Shown here in pieces: positions 53,122 to 61,290 of a stretch of 64,000 nucleotides of DNA. The stretch's first letter is position 1. Every line of letters begins with the position of its first letter. The DNA is taken from the NCBI RefSeq assembly GCF_037154075.1, contig NZ_JBANRJ010000001.1, forward strand, positions 2,413,501-2,477,500, in the 5' to 3' direction. The notes beneath the pieces were generated by a model that saw nothing but the letters and a program-made list of their open reading frames with translations, was not told the DNA's origin and did not search any database. The DNA comes from Sphingobium aromaticiconvertens (GTDB lineage: Bacteria; Pseudomonadota; Alphaproteobacteria; Sphingomonadales; Sphingomonadaceae). The position numbers were made by a program, and so were the translations under genes.

Positions 53122-54180
53122 TCAACCCGACAAATAGGCGGCGTAGCGTTCGAGATAGAGTTTCACGCGGCCGACGAGGAAGTGCGGCAGCGCGTCCGGT
53201 GAATCCATCGTCTTGTTGTTGCTGTAATCGCGCACCGAGAGGATCAGGATCTTGAGCGCGGCGACCGCCTGATAATAGCTGAAATACGGCATCGGCCAAC
53301 CATAGATCCGCTCGAACCCGGCGATCGCGGCCTCCTCCTTCGGGATGCCGGGGATCCGCGCGATCCCGAAATTGAGGCTGAAGACATCGTCGAGATACAT
53401 CCAGTGGGCAAGATCGACCTCCGGCGGTCCGAGCGAGGCGACCTCGAAATCAAACAGCGCGGCGACCTCGCCATCGTGGCGGAACATTGTGTTGCCGAGA
53501 CGCGCATCGTTCCAGACAAGGCCCGATTGCGCACTGGGCGGCGGATTGGCGATGAGGAAGCGCAACGCCTCGTCGATCAGCGGGAAGGCACGTCCGTCCG
53601 CCGCCCAATGATACCAGCGGGCAACGAATCTCTCGAGATAGAAGACCGCGCCCGGCGGGCTGGTCGCGCCATCGGCGAGGAAGGGGAAGGCGCTCCAGTC
53701 GATTGCGTGGAGCTTGTGCATCTCGTGTACGGCATTCCACCAGTGGCGCTCGCGTTCCCCCGCGTCCAGTTCCTCGGCGATCCAGCCCTTTTCGTGGTAG
53801 CTCGGGAAATCGGGCGGCACGCGACCCTCGACCCGATCCATGAGGAAGAAGGGCGTGCCCAGAACCGCGGGGTCGTCCTCCATGAAATCCACCGCCGGCA
53901 CCTTCACCTTGGAGTAGGCAGCGATCGCTTGCATAACGCGATATTGGTGGAACACGTCGGCGAGCATCGGCACTGCGACGTCGCGCTGGAGCCGGGCCAC
54001 GAGCGGGCGTTCACGTAAGAGGCCGTTCTCGGTCCATGCCGCGGTGAACAATATGGTGCGGCTCGAGAAGCCCTGCGCCGGTTCGCATATGTCGCGGATC
54101 TCGACCGGAGGGGCACCCGCGATATGGGCCGAGAGCCAGTCCGCAAGGCGGGCGGCGGGGAAGGGCATTTCCGTCGTCAC
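53122..54180 (-). CDS. Aminoglycoside-phosphotransferase-like kinase (ACAD10/11-associated type)
   Basis: The about 352-residue protein has the APH/choline kinase fold: ICEPAQGFSSRTILFTAAWT, LVARLQRDVAVPMLADVFHQ (ATP-site Arg/Lys region), LGTPFFLMDRVEGRVPPDFP, LVWNDARLGNTMFRHDGEVA (catalytic loop, W-N-D instead of H-x-D) and LFDFEVASLGPPEVDLAHWM (metal Asp/Glu). The WxDARxGN variant is known among APH-like proteins tied to acyl-CoA metabolism. The start may be GTG 54178-54180, which overlaps the upstream stop as GTGA, or ATG at 54166-54168. It is coupled to the CapA-like gene. It is unlikely to be an antibiotic resistance gene. Confidence 0.82.
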   Translation of the reverse strand: MTTEMPFPAARLADWLSAHIAGAPPVEIRDICEPAQGFSSRTILFTAAWTENGLLRERPLVARLQRDVAVPMLADVFHQYRVMQAIAAYSKVKVPAVDFMEDDPAVLGTPFFLMDRVEGRVPPDFPSYHEKGWIAEELDAGERERHWWNAVHEMHKLHAIDWSAFPFLADGATSPPGAVFYLERFVARWYHWAADGRAFPLIDEALRFLIANPPPSAQSGLVWNDARLGNTMFRHDGEVAALFDFEVASLGPPEVDLAHWMYLDDVFSLNFGIARIPGIPKEEAAIAGFERIYGWPMPYFSYYQAVAALKILILSVRDYSNNKTMDSPDALPHFLVGRVKLYLERYAAYLSG

Positions 54181-55280
54181 GCGAGCGGGATCGTGCCATC
54201 GGCGCCGATCCTGCCATTCAGCCTGGCGGCGTCCGTGCGTTCCTGGACCAGGGTGAGAATATCGGCGTAGTACTCCTCGCCGGGTGCGAGCAGCTTTGGC
54301 CGGCCGGTGCTGCCGAGATGGACCGGCACCAGCCGAACGCCGGTGATCACTCCGTCCGAGATCGTTACCGATGCAGCGAGACCGCGGCTGGTCTCGTCGA
54401 GCAACGGCGCTGAGATGCCCGATGGCGTCTCGTCGCGTGACCAGGGCGAGATCATCGCGAACTTGCCCATGCAATAAAGGATCGCGCGGCCGCGATAGAC
54501 CTCGACGCCCTTGATCGGGAGCGGCCCCTGGCTGAGGATCAGGTCCACCCCCGCATCGATCAACGCATGCGCCGCCTCGCGCTGATAGTCCGCAATCGCG
54601 GACGGGTGTTCGAGGATGCCCCAGTGGCAGCTCAGCACGACGATGTCCGTCTCTGCCTTCAGAGTCTTCACGCTTTCGATCAGCAGCCCGAGATCCTCGC
54701 GGTTGACCAGCGTGCGGGTTTCTGGCTCCGTCCCCCAGTTATCCCAGGACGCGTTCTCGGCGTAGCTGTGGCGGCGCAAGGGCACGATGCCGGGCGTCCG
54801 CCGACCGGCATGGGCGCCAGGCAGGAAACCGGACGTGCAGGCGAGGAAACCGATCCTGTGGCCGCTCCGCTCGACAATCGCGGGCGCGCGGGCGGCGGCG
54901 ATGTCCGATCCGCCGCCCACGGGCGCGATGCCGTTTTCCCGCAGCAACGCGATCGTGCGCAGGAAGGCGCGGTAGCCGCCGTGCATCGTGTGGTTGTTCG
55001 CCACGGACATCACGTCGAACCCCGCGCGCGCCATCATGCGGATCGCTTCCGGGCTACCGGGCGCGAACAGATCGCCGAGATCGAAATCGTCGTTGATGTG
55101 AGCCTCGACCGGGTGTGTGTCGCCGGCTTCCTCGGCATAGGGCCATTCGCAATTGCCAAAGGTGATATCCGCTGCCGACAGTATCGGCGTGGCCTGATCG
55201 AATAGATCGGACCCAGGCTCGCGCGTCATCAACTGTAGATCGCCGACGGCGAACAATTCGAGGTTCGTGCGGGCGTTCAT
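54177..55280 (-). CDS. CapA-family (poly-gamma-glutamate synthesis-like) metallophosphatase homologue
   Basis: The 367-residue protein has the CapA domain from the start: LELFAVGDLQLMTREPGSDL, SAADITFGNCEWPYA (usual GNLE), VMSVANNHTMHGGYRAFLRT (usual NNH-x2-DYG) and VVLSCHWGILEHPS. Near the end ILSQGPLPIKGVEVYRGRAI replaces the usual GHxPHxxxG. No signal peptide or membrane segment is seen, so it is predicted cytosolic, unlike CapA itself. The altered histidine region means catalysis may differ or be lost. It is translationally coupled to the kinase-like gene. Confidence 0.78.
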   Translation of the reverse strand: MNARTNLELFAVGDLQLMTREPGSDLFDQATPILSAADITFGNCEWPYAEEAGDTHPVEAHINDDFDLGDLFAPGSPEAIRMMARAGFDVMSVANNHTMHGGYRAFLRTIALLRENGIAPVGGGSDIAAARAPAIVERSGHRIGFLACTSGFLPGAHAGRRTPGIVPLRRHSYAENASWDNWGTEPETRTLVNREDLGLLIESVKTLKAETDIVVLSCHWGILEHPSAIADYQREAAHALIDAGVDLILSQGPLPIKGVEVYRGRAILYCMGKFAMISPWSRDETPSGISAPLLDETSRGLAASVTISDGVITGVRLVPVHLGSTGRPKLLAPGEEYYADILTLVQERTDAARLNGRIGADGTIPLA

Positions 55281-55463
55281 TGGCGCTCTCCTGGAGTGTC
55301 AGGCTACCGGGCGGATATGTGCCGGCGTCCGTCCCGATCCGTCCCGTCTGCATGGAACTGGCTCGTTCGCCGCGACGAATGGAGGATGGGTGGCAACCCG
55401 ACAATCGTCAAATGGCTTATGTTTATGCAAGATGGATAATGCCGCGACATGGGATCGACCTGA

Positions 55464-56336
55464 TCAACCTTCCTTCCTTAGCTCCCGTTCCAGCTTGCGC
55501 GAGATCCCAAGCAGAGTCCGCACATTGGCGGTGGGTTTGGTGGGGTGGACGAAACCAACGGCGATCTCGCGCGGCGGATCGAAGCGGCGGACCTCGATCC
55601 CCGTCGCCTGCATGGCGTTCACGTCCCACATTGCGGACGAGCCGATCCCGGCCTGGATACCGCTCAGATAGGTGGTCGAATCGCTGCTCTCCATCACGAT
55701 CTTGGGCGTCGCGCCGGCCCGCTCGCAGGGTTCGTCGAGCAGGCGGCGGCGTTCCTCGCTGAGCGGCGGGCAGAGCATCGGCAACTGGTGGAGCGATTTC
55801 AGCGTTACGGTAGGGGGGAGCCGAGTGCCGATCGGGGACGCGAGCACGATCTCCAGCGGGCGGGCTGGCGTCAGCGTCAGGCCGCGTGGTGGGCGGGCGA
55901 GGCTACCATAGGCGACATCGGCGTCACGCCGGCGCAGCATATCGATCATCTCGTCGTCCCGGCTGACATGCAGAACCTGCACGCGCGTGTCGGGTTGCCG
56001 GCGGAGGAACTGTTCGAGGGCTGATGCCATCCCTGCCGCCATCGCCCCGAGCGTGGCGATGCGGAGGATGTCGGTCGCGCCATGTTCACCGGGGATGCGG
56101 TGGATGTCGTCCACGGCGGCGAGCGCGCGCCGCGCCGCCTTGAGGACTTCGTGGCCGGCGGACGTCATTTCCAGCCGTCGGCCTGCCCGCTGGAAGAGTT
56201 CGCAGTGCAGTTCCTCCTGAAGTTCGTGCAGCGCACGCGAAATCGCGGGCTGCGAGATGCCAAGACTTTCCGCCGCATCAGTCAGCGTGCGGTGTTCGGC
56301 GAACGCCGCGAGATAGCGGAGATGTTGCAGGTTCAT
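55464..56336 (-). CDS. LysR-family transcriptional regulator
   Basis: The 290-residue protein starts MNLQHLRYLAAFAEHRTLTD, has the HTH AAESLGISQPAISRALHELQ and wing (LFQRAGRRLEMTSAGHEVLK), and an effector domain (ILRIATLGAMAAGMASALEQ, VVSPIG-like region, LVHPTKPTANVRTLLGISRK-like end). A longer frame to 57320 is an overlap artefact. It is divergent from the SDR at 56484 and upstream of the CapA/APH genes on the same strand, so it may regulate one or both. Confidence 0.9.
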   Translation of the reverse strand: MNLQHLRYLAAFAEHRTLTDAAESLGISQPAISRALHELQEELHCELFQRAGRRLEMTSAGHEVLKAARRALAAVDDIHRIPGEHGATDILRIATLGAMAAGMASALEQFLRRQPDTRVQVLHVSRDDEMIDMLRRRDADVAYGSLARPPRGLTLTPARPLEIVLASPIGTRLPPTVTLKSLHQLPMLCPPLSEERRRLLDEPCERAGATPKIVMESSDSTTYLSGIQAGIGSSAMWDVNAMQATGIEVRRFDPPREIAVGFVHPTKPTANVRTLLGISRKLERELRKEG

Positions 56337-56396
56337 CGGCGGGATCCTCTCTGATGCGTTCCTTGGGGCCTGCAGCGAACCCAAGCAAAGCCTGAT

Positions 56397-56446
56397 GGAT
56401 CGAGCGCAATCATAAGCGGAACACACATTGTTCGTGGTTGCGATCC
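56397..56446. promoter_or_regulatory. LysR-type operator candidate in the divergent gap
   Basis: The 147-bp gap between the divergent LysR and SDR genes contains GGATCG (56397-56402) mirrored by CGATCC (56441-56446), with inner GCGGAACA and TGTTCG blocks. The nested, imperfect dyad is typical in position for LysR binding, but I cannot single out a clean T-N11-A site. Confidence 0.35.
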
Positions 56447-56483
56447 TTTTACGAGGGACGAGAGAAAATGAAATGGAGATGGT

Positions 56484-57263
56484 ATGACAGGTCGGTTCGA
56501 CGGAAAGGTCGCACTCGTGACGGCGGCAGCGGACGGCATCGGCGCCGCCACCGCACGGGCCTTTGCCGAGAAAGGCGCGTGCGTCATCCTGGCCGATATC
56601 AACGTCGAACTCGGCGAGCAGCGCGCTGAGGCGTTGCGTGCTGCGGGCCATCAGGCGCGGTTCGTAAAGACAGATGCGACCAGCGAGGAGGAGGTGGAGG
56701 CCGTCGTGCGCCGGACGGTTGAGATCTTCGGCGGGCTGCACCTGGCGGCGAACGTGGTGGGCGATGCGCACCCGGAGTCGGTCGGCCCCGAGTTCCACCA
56801 GCAGAGCCTCGCGGCATTCGAGCACACCATTTCGATGTGCCTGCGTACAACCTTCCTGTGCCTGAAGCACCAGATCGCCTACATGGTCGATCATGGGGGT
56901 GGCGCGATCGCGAACGTAACCTCGCTGGCGGGTATGCTCTACAATGGCTGGGGCGGGGCTGGATATGGGGCGGGTAAGGCGGCGGTCATCCGGCTGACCA
57001 AGTTCGCCGCCGTCAGCTATGCCGACCGCGGCATCCGCGTGAATTGCATCGCGCCCGGCGTGACGCCAACAAGGGCCTACTACAAGTCCGGCCCGGAATA
57101 TGCGCGCACGCTGATCGACGAACAGGTCGTCAACCAGCCAATCCGTCGTGAGATCGAGACATCGGAGCAGGCGGCCGGCATCATGTGGTTGTGTTCCGAC
57201 GATGCGGCGATGGTCACGGGCCATGTCCTGCCCATCGACGGTGGGTGGACGGCGCAATATTGA
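56484..57263 (+). CDS. SDR-family oxidoreductase (classical)
   Basis: The 259-residue short-chain dehydrogenase has the NAD(P) loop VALVTAAADGIGAATARAFA (TGxxxGIG with TAA for TG), the acidic NAD-preferring VILADINVELGEQ, and the catalytic set Ser in ANVTSLAGML, Tyr and Lys in GYGAGKAAVIRLTKFAA. The C-terminal ending GHVLPIDGGWTAQY is standard. It probably oxidises a secondary alcohol or reduces a ketone on the substrate of this cluster. It is divergent from the LysR gene, which is its likely regulator. Confidence 0.9.
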   Translation: MTGRFDGKVALVTAAADGIGAATARAFAEKGACVILADINVELGEQRAEALRAAGHQARFVKTDATSEEEVEAVVRRTVEIFGGLHLAANVVGDAHPESVGPEFHQQSLAAFEHTISMCLRTTFLCLKHQIAYMVDHGGGAIANVTSLAGMLYNGWGGAGYGAGKAAVIRLTKFAAVSYADRGIRVNCIAPGVTPTRAYYKSGPEYARTLIDEQVVNQPIRREIETSEQAAGIMWLCSDDAAMVTGHVLPIDGGWTAQY

Positions 57264-57283
57264 TGCCGCTCTCGAACGGATAG

Positions 57284-57520
57284 CAATGGCGCCACGTTCA
57301 GCCACAGGTGGACGTCGCACCGCATGCCGGGGTAAAGCCGGGCGTGGTGCGGATGATGCACGGTTGGGGCGGGCTTTCCGGCGACACCAGCTACGATCGG
57401 CACGGAGCCAATAACGGCTTGTTGATCGGCACGGATCGCAACCTCGAACCGATCAACGCGATGTCGCGCATGTCCGCGGCGCTCGTCAATATCAGGCCGG
57501 TGCAGGCGGCGATGGAATAA
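57284..57520 (+). pseudogene. Remnant of a molybdopterin oxidoreductase (C-terminal fragment)
   Basis: From a stop at 57281 the frame reads QWRHVQPQVDVAPHAGVKPG, then VVRMMHGWGGLSGDTSYDRH, GANNGLLIGTDRNLEPINAM and SRMSAALVNIRPVQAAME, ending at 57520. This is the C-terminal beta-barrel end of a DMSO-reductase/formate-dehydrogenase-like protein (HGWGG and EPINAMSRMSA are typical); the rest of the gene is missing. The fragment overlaps the end of the convergent VOC gene. It shows that a larger oxidoreductase gene was lost here. Confidence 0.65.
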
Positions 57521-57926
57521 TCTGGTCGTCCAGGGGGAAGCTGAGTTCGACCAGCACCGCGTTGGGATCGCGCACGAAGATCAGGCTCCTGCCGATCTGC
57601 GGCACCTCCAGTCGTTCGAACGGCCAGCCTGCCTCGGTTAGCCGCGCGACATAGGACTCGGGGTCCGTGCAGCGGAGCGCGAAGTGATCGATCATTCCCG
57701 GCTGCGCGGCGCCCCGCACCGGGCCGTCGCCGGGCACGAAAATATCCGTGCCGACCAGGTGGACGATGGGATGGCCGCTCTCGTCGCACGCATAGGCGCC
57801 GCCGGTCATATCGGTGGACATCGGCGGCGGGCGCATTGTCATGCCGAGCAGGCGGCCATAGAAATCGATACACTGATCGAGATGCGCGGTGCGGATATTG
57901 ACATGATCGAGGTGCAGCGATGGCAT
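57492..57926 (-). CDS. VOC-superfamily (glyoxalase/dioxygenase-like) protein
   Basis: The 144-residue single vicinal-oxygen-chelate module starts MPSLHLDHVNIRTAHLDQCI (metal His in LDHVNI), has DFYGRLLGMTMRPPP, a second metal His in MIDHFALRCTDPESYVARLT and the metal Glu in NAVLVELSFP. GGAGA lies upstream of this ATG. VOC proteins include glyoxalases, epimerases and ring-cleavage dioxygenases. A single module of this size is usually an isomerase, lyase or binding protein, but a role in ring opening is also possible in this cluster. Confidence 0.82.
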   Translation of the reverse strand: MPSLHLDHVNIRTAHLDQCIDFYGRLLGMTMRPPPMSTDMTGGAYACDESGHPIVHLVGTDIFVPGDGPVRGAAQPGMIDHFALRCTDPESYVARLTEAGWPFERLEVPQIGRSLIFVRDPNAVLVELSFPLDDQIIPSPPAPA

Positions 57927-58051
57927 GGCGGATTCTCCCATGTCGCGATCTAAAATCATTGCCCTGGGATATGTCCTAACCGTCGACAGGTGAGTTGCCG
58001 TTCTGCGTCTCCGACACTCGCCTCAACGGAAAACGGGTGAGGGAGAGCGGG

Positions 58052-58861
58052 ATGGATCTCGGTATCGCAGGCAAGGTTGCGCTGGTCACTGGCGGATCGC
58101 ACGGGATCGGCCGCTCGATCGCGGACGAACTCGGCCGCAATGGTTGTCGCGTCGTCGTCGTCGCACGCGGGCAGGAGCGGATCGACGAGACGGTCGACGC
58201 GATCCGGGCCGCGGGTGGTCAGGCGGCGGGCGTCTCCGCCGATCTGCTGGAACTCGACTCTTATCCACGGATGGTCGCGCGGGCGACGGAGCTGTTCGAT
58301 GCCCCCGACATCGCAATCTTCACGCCAGTCGCGCCGCCGTCCGGCATGTTCAGCGATTTTGCGGATGCCGACTTCCAGACGGCGTTTCACAATGTCGTGA
58401 CGAGTTTCGCGCATTTCGTCCGCGCGGTCTCCCCCGCAATGAAGGAACGCCAATGGGGTAGGATCGTTACGGTTGGTTCGGGTCATGGCCGACTGCCGGG
58501 CCGTCGCGGGACGCTCGGGTTCGATTATGTGCTGGCGAATACGGTGCGGCCTTCGGGGTTGGGCTTGAGCCGGAGCATCGCCGACGAACTCGCCCCGCAC
58601 GGCATCACGGTCAACACCGTACCGCCCGGCTTTATCGATACCGGCGCTGCCTATGACGACTTTTTCTCGGTCTGCGCGAACACGGTGGGGCAGACGCTGG
58701 AACAGTTCAAGACCGACCTGATCAATCGCATCCCGATGAAGCGCTTCGGTACGCCGGACGAGGTGGCGGGTTTGTGCGCGTTCCTGTGTTCAGCACGGGC
58801 GAGCTACATCACGGGCCAATATTGGCTGGTCGATGGCGGACGGATGGAGATTTATTATTAG
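58052..58861 (+). CDS. SDR-family protein with a YxxxN active-site variant
   Basis: The 269-residue short-chain dehydrogenase has a good nucleotide loop (VALVTGGSHGIGRSIADELG) and the SDR core (NVVTSFAHFVRAVSPAMKER, VTVGSGHGRLPGRRGTLGFD). At the active site the usual YxxxK is DYVLANTVRPSGL, so the catalytic Lys is Asn. The C-terminus, SYITGQYWLVDGGRMEIYY, is typical. A GAGGGAG site precedes ATG 58052. The lack of the Lys may mean altered chemistry, a binding role or a different family branch. Confidence 0.85.
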   Translation: MDLGIAGKVALVTGGSHGIGRSIADELGRNGCRVVVVARGQERIDETVDAIRAAGGQAAGVSADLLELDSYPRMVARATELFDAPDIAIFTPVAPPSGMFSDFADADFQTAFHNVVTSFAHFVRAVSPAMKERQWGRIVTVGSGHGRLPGRRGTLGFDYVLANTVRPSGLGLSRSIADELAPHGITVNTVPPGFIDTGAAYDDFFSVCANTVGQTLEQFKTDLINRIPMKRFGTPDEVAGLCAFLCSARASYITGQYWLVDGGRMEIYY

Positions 58862-58874
58862 GGCTGGCGCCTAA

Positions 58875-61184
58875 ATGATATGGCGGCGCGTGCATGCGGG
58901 CCTGCTCGCTGCGGTCGCGCTGGCACTCGCATGGCCAGCGACGACACTCCTGCGCGCGGGAGGATCGCTGTGGTACGCGCTGAGCGTCCTGGCTATGCTT
59001 GGCGTCGCCGCGCTCACTTGGCGGCGTGACCGCTGCGCCGCGCCGTTCTACGGCCTGTTTCTCGTGCTGACGCTGCTCTGGTCGGTCTGGGAAGTGGGGA
59101 TCGAGCCTTGGGCTCTGCTGCCGCGGCTCGGCCTTTTTCTGTTTCTCGGCCTGCCTTTCCTGGGCGTTCTGCGCCCCCGCGTCGCGGCCGTTGTTCTCGT
59201 CATCATAAGCGGCGCGGTCCTCGCGATCATTCTGGCCGGGCGCGATCCACCCGTGCGTAGCGCGGCGAATGCGATCGCGGCGCGAGGCAGTGCGGGGAAG
59301 GTGCAGCCGGGTGCCGGCGACTGGCGATATTACGGGAACGATGCGGGCGGTACTCGCTTCTCGCCCCTCGCGCAGATTGATCCAGCCAATGTCGGCGCCC
59401 TGCGGCTGGCTTGGACGTTCCGGACGGGCAAGCCAGCCATTCCCGGTCCGGTGACCTTCCAAACGACGCCGCTGGCGGTTGACGGGCGGCTCTATCTGTG
59501 TACCGGCGACAACGACGTCATCGCGCTGGATGGCGAGAGCGGACGACAGATCTGGCGCTTCCGTGCGCATGCCGATGGCCGTGGTGTCGCGATCGCATCG
59601 TGCCGCGGCGTCGCGTTCCATCGCCGCGCGCGCGCGGGCGCTCCGTGCGCGGATCGCATTCTCACCGCCACGATGGACGCGCGGTTGATCGCGCTCGATG
59701 CGGCGACCGGACAGCCATGCCGGGATTTCGGGCGAAATGGCGCGGTTGATCTGCGGGACGGCATGGCGCCCGTCGACAAGGGATATTATTTCGTCACCTC
59801 GCCACCGCAAATTACGGGCGATCGTGCGGTGGTCGGCGGGTGGATTACGGACGGGCAGAAGATTGGGGAGCCGTCCGGCGTGATCCGCGCGTTCGATGTG
59901 ACGACGGGTGCGCTTGCCTGGGCATTCGATGCCGGACGGCCTGATCGACATGGCCTGCCCCCGGCGGGCGAGCATTACACATTGGGCACGCCTAATAGCT
60001 GGGCGCCGATGAGCGCCGATGACGCGCTCGGCCTCCTCTTCGTGCCGACAGGCAACGCCACGCCCGATTATTTCGGTGGCCAGAGGCGGCCGTTCGACGA
60101 TCGGTATTCCAGCGCAGTGGTCGCGCTCGATACGGCAACGGGCGCGGTTCGCTGGGTCTTTCAGACCACGCATCACGATCTATGGGATTACGACGTTCCG
60201 GCTCAGCCCACGCTGACGACGATCCGCGGCGTGCCAGCCCTCGTCCAACCGACCAAGCGCGGCGAGATTTTCGTGCTCGACCGGCGCACGGGCCGACCGA
60301 TTTCAACGGTGGTCGAAAGGCGGGTGCCCGCCAGTGCGGTGCCCGGAGAGCGGGCGGCGGCCACGCAGCCCTTTTCTCCCGGCATGCCGAGTTTCGCCGG
60401 CCCGCCATTGCGGGAGGCGGATATGTGGGGGTTGACGCCGATCGATCAGGCATGGTGTCGCACGTTGTTCCGGCGCGCGCGCTACGAAGGGCCGATGACC
60501 CCGCCGGGCCTCGATCGGCCGAGCCTCGTCTATCCGGGCTATGGCGGCGGTATCAACTGGGGTGGCGTCTCCATAGACGTGGCGCGCGGCATCATGATCG
60601 TCAACAGCAACCGGGTCGGCAACACTGTCCAGTTGCTGACGCGCGCCGAGGCGCGCCGACGCGGCATCAGGGCGCTGTCGGTCAACAGTCATGGGGGCGC
60701 CTCTGGAGCGGTCGCGCAAGAAGGTGTGCCCTATGCGGCTGACCTAAAGCCGTTGATCTCGCCCCTCGGCGTGCCCTGCCAACGGCCGCCTTGGGGAATG
60801 ATCGGCGCTGTCGATCTGGCCACCGGCGCACTGATGTGGAGCCGGCCGTTCGGGACGGGCGAGGACAGCGGACCGTTCGGCATCGCATCGCGACTGCCGT
60901 TCGCGATGGGTGTGCCGAACAGCGGAGGGGCGGTTACGACCGGGGCTGGCATCAGCTTCATCGGCGCGACACATGACCGATATATCCGCGCGATCGCGAC
61001 CGCGACTGGGCGAGAATTGTGGCGCGGGCGCCTCCCCGCAGGCGGCCAGGCGACGCCGATGACCTTCTGGTCAGCAGCGAGCCATCGCCAGTTCGTGGTC
61101 ATCGCCGCAGGCGGTCACCCCGGCCTCGGCACGCTCACGGGGGATTATGTGATCGCCTACGCGCTTCCCAAAGCGTCGCGCTGA
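58875..61184 (+). CDS. Membrane-bound PQQ-dependent dehydrogenase (GDH/quinate-dehydrogenase type)
   Basis: The 769-residue protein has four to five N-terminal helices (RVHAGLLAAVALALAWPATT, ALSVLAMLGVAALTW, YGLFLVLTLLWSVW, AAVVLVIISGAVLAIILAG) and an eight-bladed PQQ propeller: DWRYYGNDAGGTRFSPLAQI, DPANVGALRLAWTFRTGKP, TTPLAVDGRLYLCTGDNDVI, QTTHHDLWDYDVPAQPTLTT and YPGYGGGINWGGVSIDVARG. It oxidises a polyol, cyclitol or quinate-like substrate in the periplasm and passes electrons to ubiquinone. PQQ biosynthesis genes are not in the window, so PQQ must come from elsewhere. It lies 13 bp after the SDR. Confidence 0.9.
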   Translation: MIWRRVHAGLLAAVALALAWPATTLLRAGGSLWYALSVLAMLGVAALTWRRDRCAAPFYGLFLVLTLLWSVWEVGIEPWALLPRLGLFLFLGLPFLGVLRPRVAAVVLVIISGAVLAIILAGRDPPVRSAANAIAARGSAGKVQPGAGDWRYYGNDAGGTRFSPLAQIDPANVGALRLAWTFRTGKPAIPGPVTFQTTPLAVDGRLYLCTGDNDVIALDGESGRQIWRFRAHADGRGVAIASCRGVAFHRRARAGAPCADRILTATMDARLIALDAATGQPCRDFGRNGAVDLRDGMAPVDKGYYFVTSPPQITGDRAVVGGWITDGQKIGEPSGVIRAFDVTTGALAWAFDAGRPDRHGLPPAGEHYTLGTPNSWAPMSADDALGLLFVPTGNATPDYFGGQRRPFDDRYSSAVVALDTATGAVRWVFQTTHHDLWDYDVPAQPTLTTIRGVPALVQPTKRGEIFVLDRRTGRPISTVVERRVPASAVPGERAAATQPFSPGMPSFAGPPLREADMWGLTPIDQAWCRTLFRRARYEGPMTPPGLDRPSLVYPGYGGGINWGGVSIDVARGIMIVNSNRVGNTVQLLTRAEARRRGIRALSVNSHGGASGAVAQEGVPYAADLKPLISPLGVPCQRPPWGMIGAVDLATGALMWSRPFGTGEDSGPFGIASRLPFAMGVPNSGGAVTTGAGISFIGATHDRYIRAIATATGRELWRGRLPAGGQATPMTFWSAASHRQFVVIAAGGHPGLGTLTGDYVIAYALPKASR

Positions 61185-61290
61185 CGCGGGCGGTGCGCAA
61201 GATTACCATGGTGATGCTGATGCAAGACTGCGGTTTCTATTCTGCGACCACTGACCGAGCGGGCCGCGAGGCCCGCCCGGTCAGCTCGGC

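Noticed and set aside
52984..53202. A small secreted protein starting MGARVLLFALAPLASTTARA.
   Set aside because: The start resembles a signal peptide, but what follows is not coherent and overlaps the end of the kinase-like gene; it may be a remnant.
53122..54180. An aminoglycoside resistance gene.
   Set aside because: The fold is APH-like but the catalytic loop is of the WxDARxGN type, and the context is metabolic.
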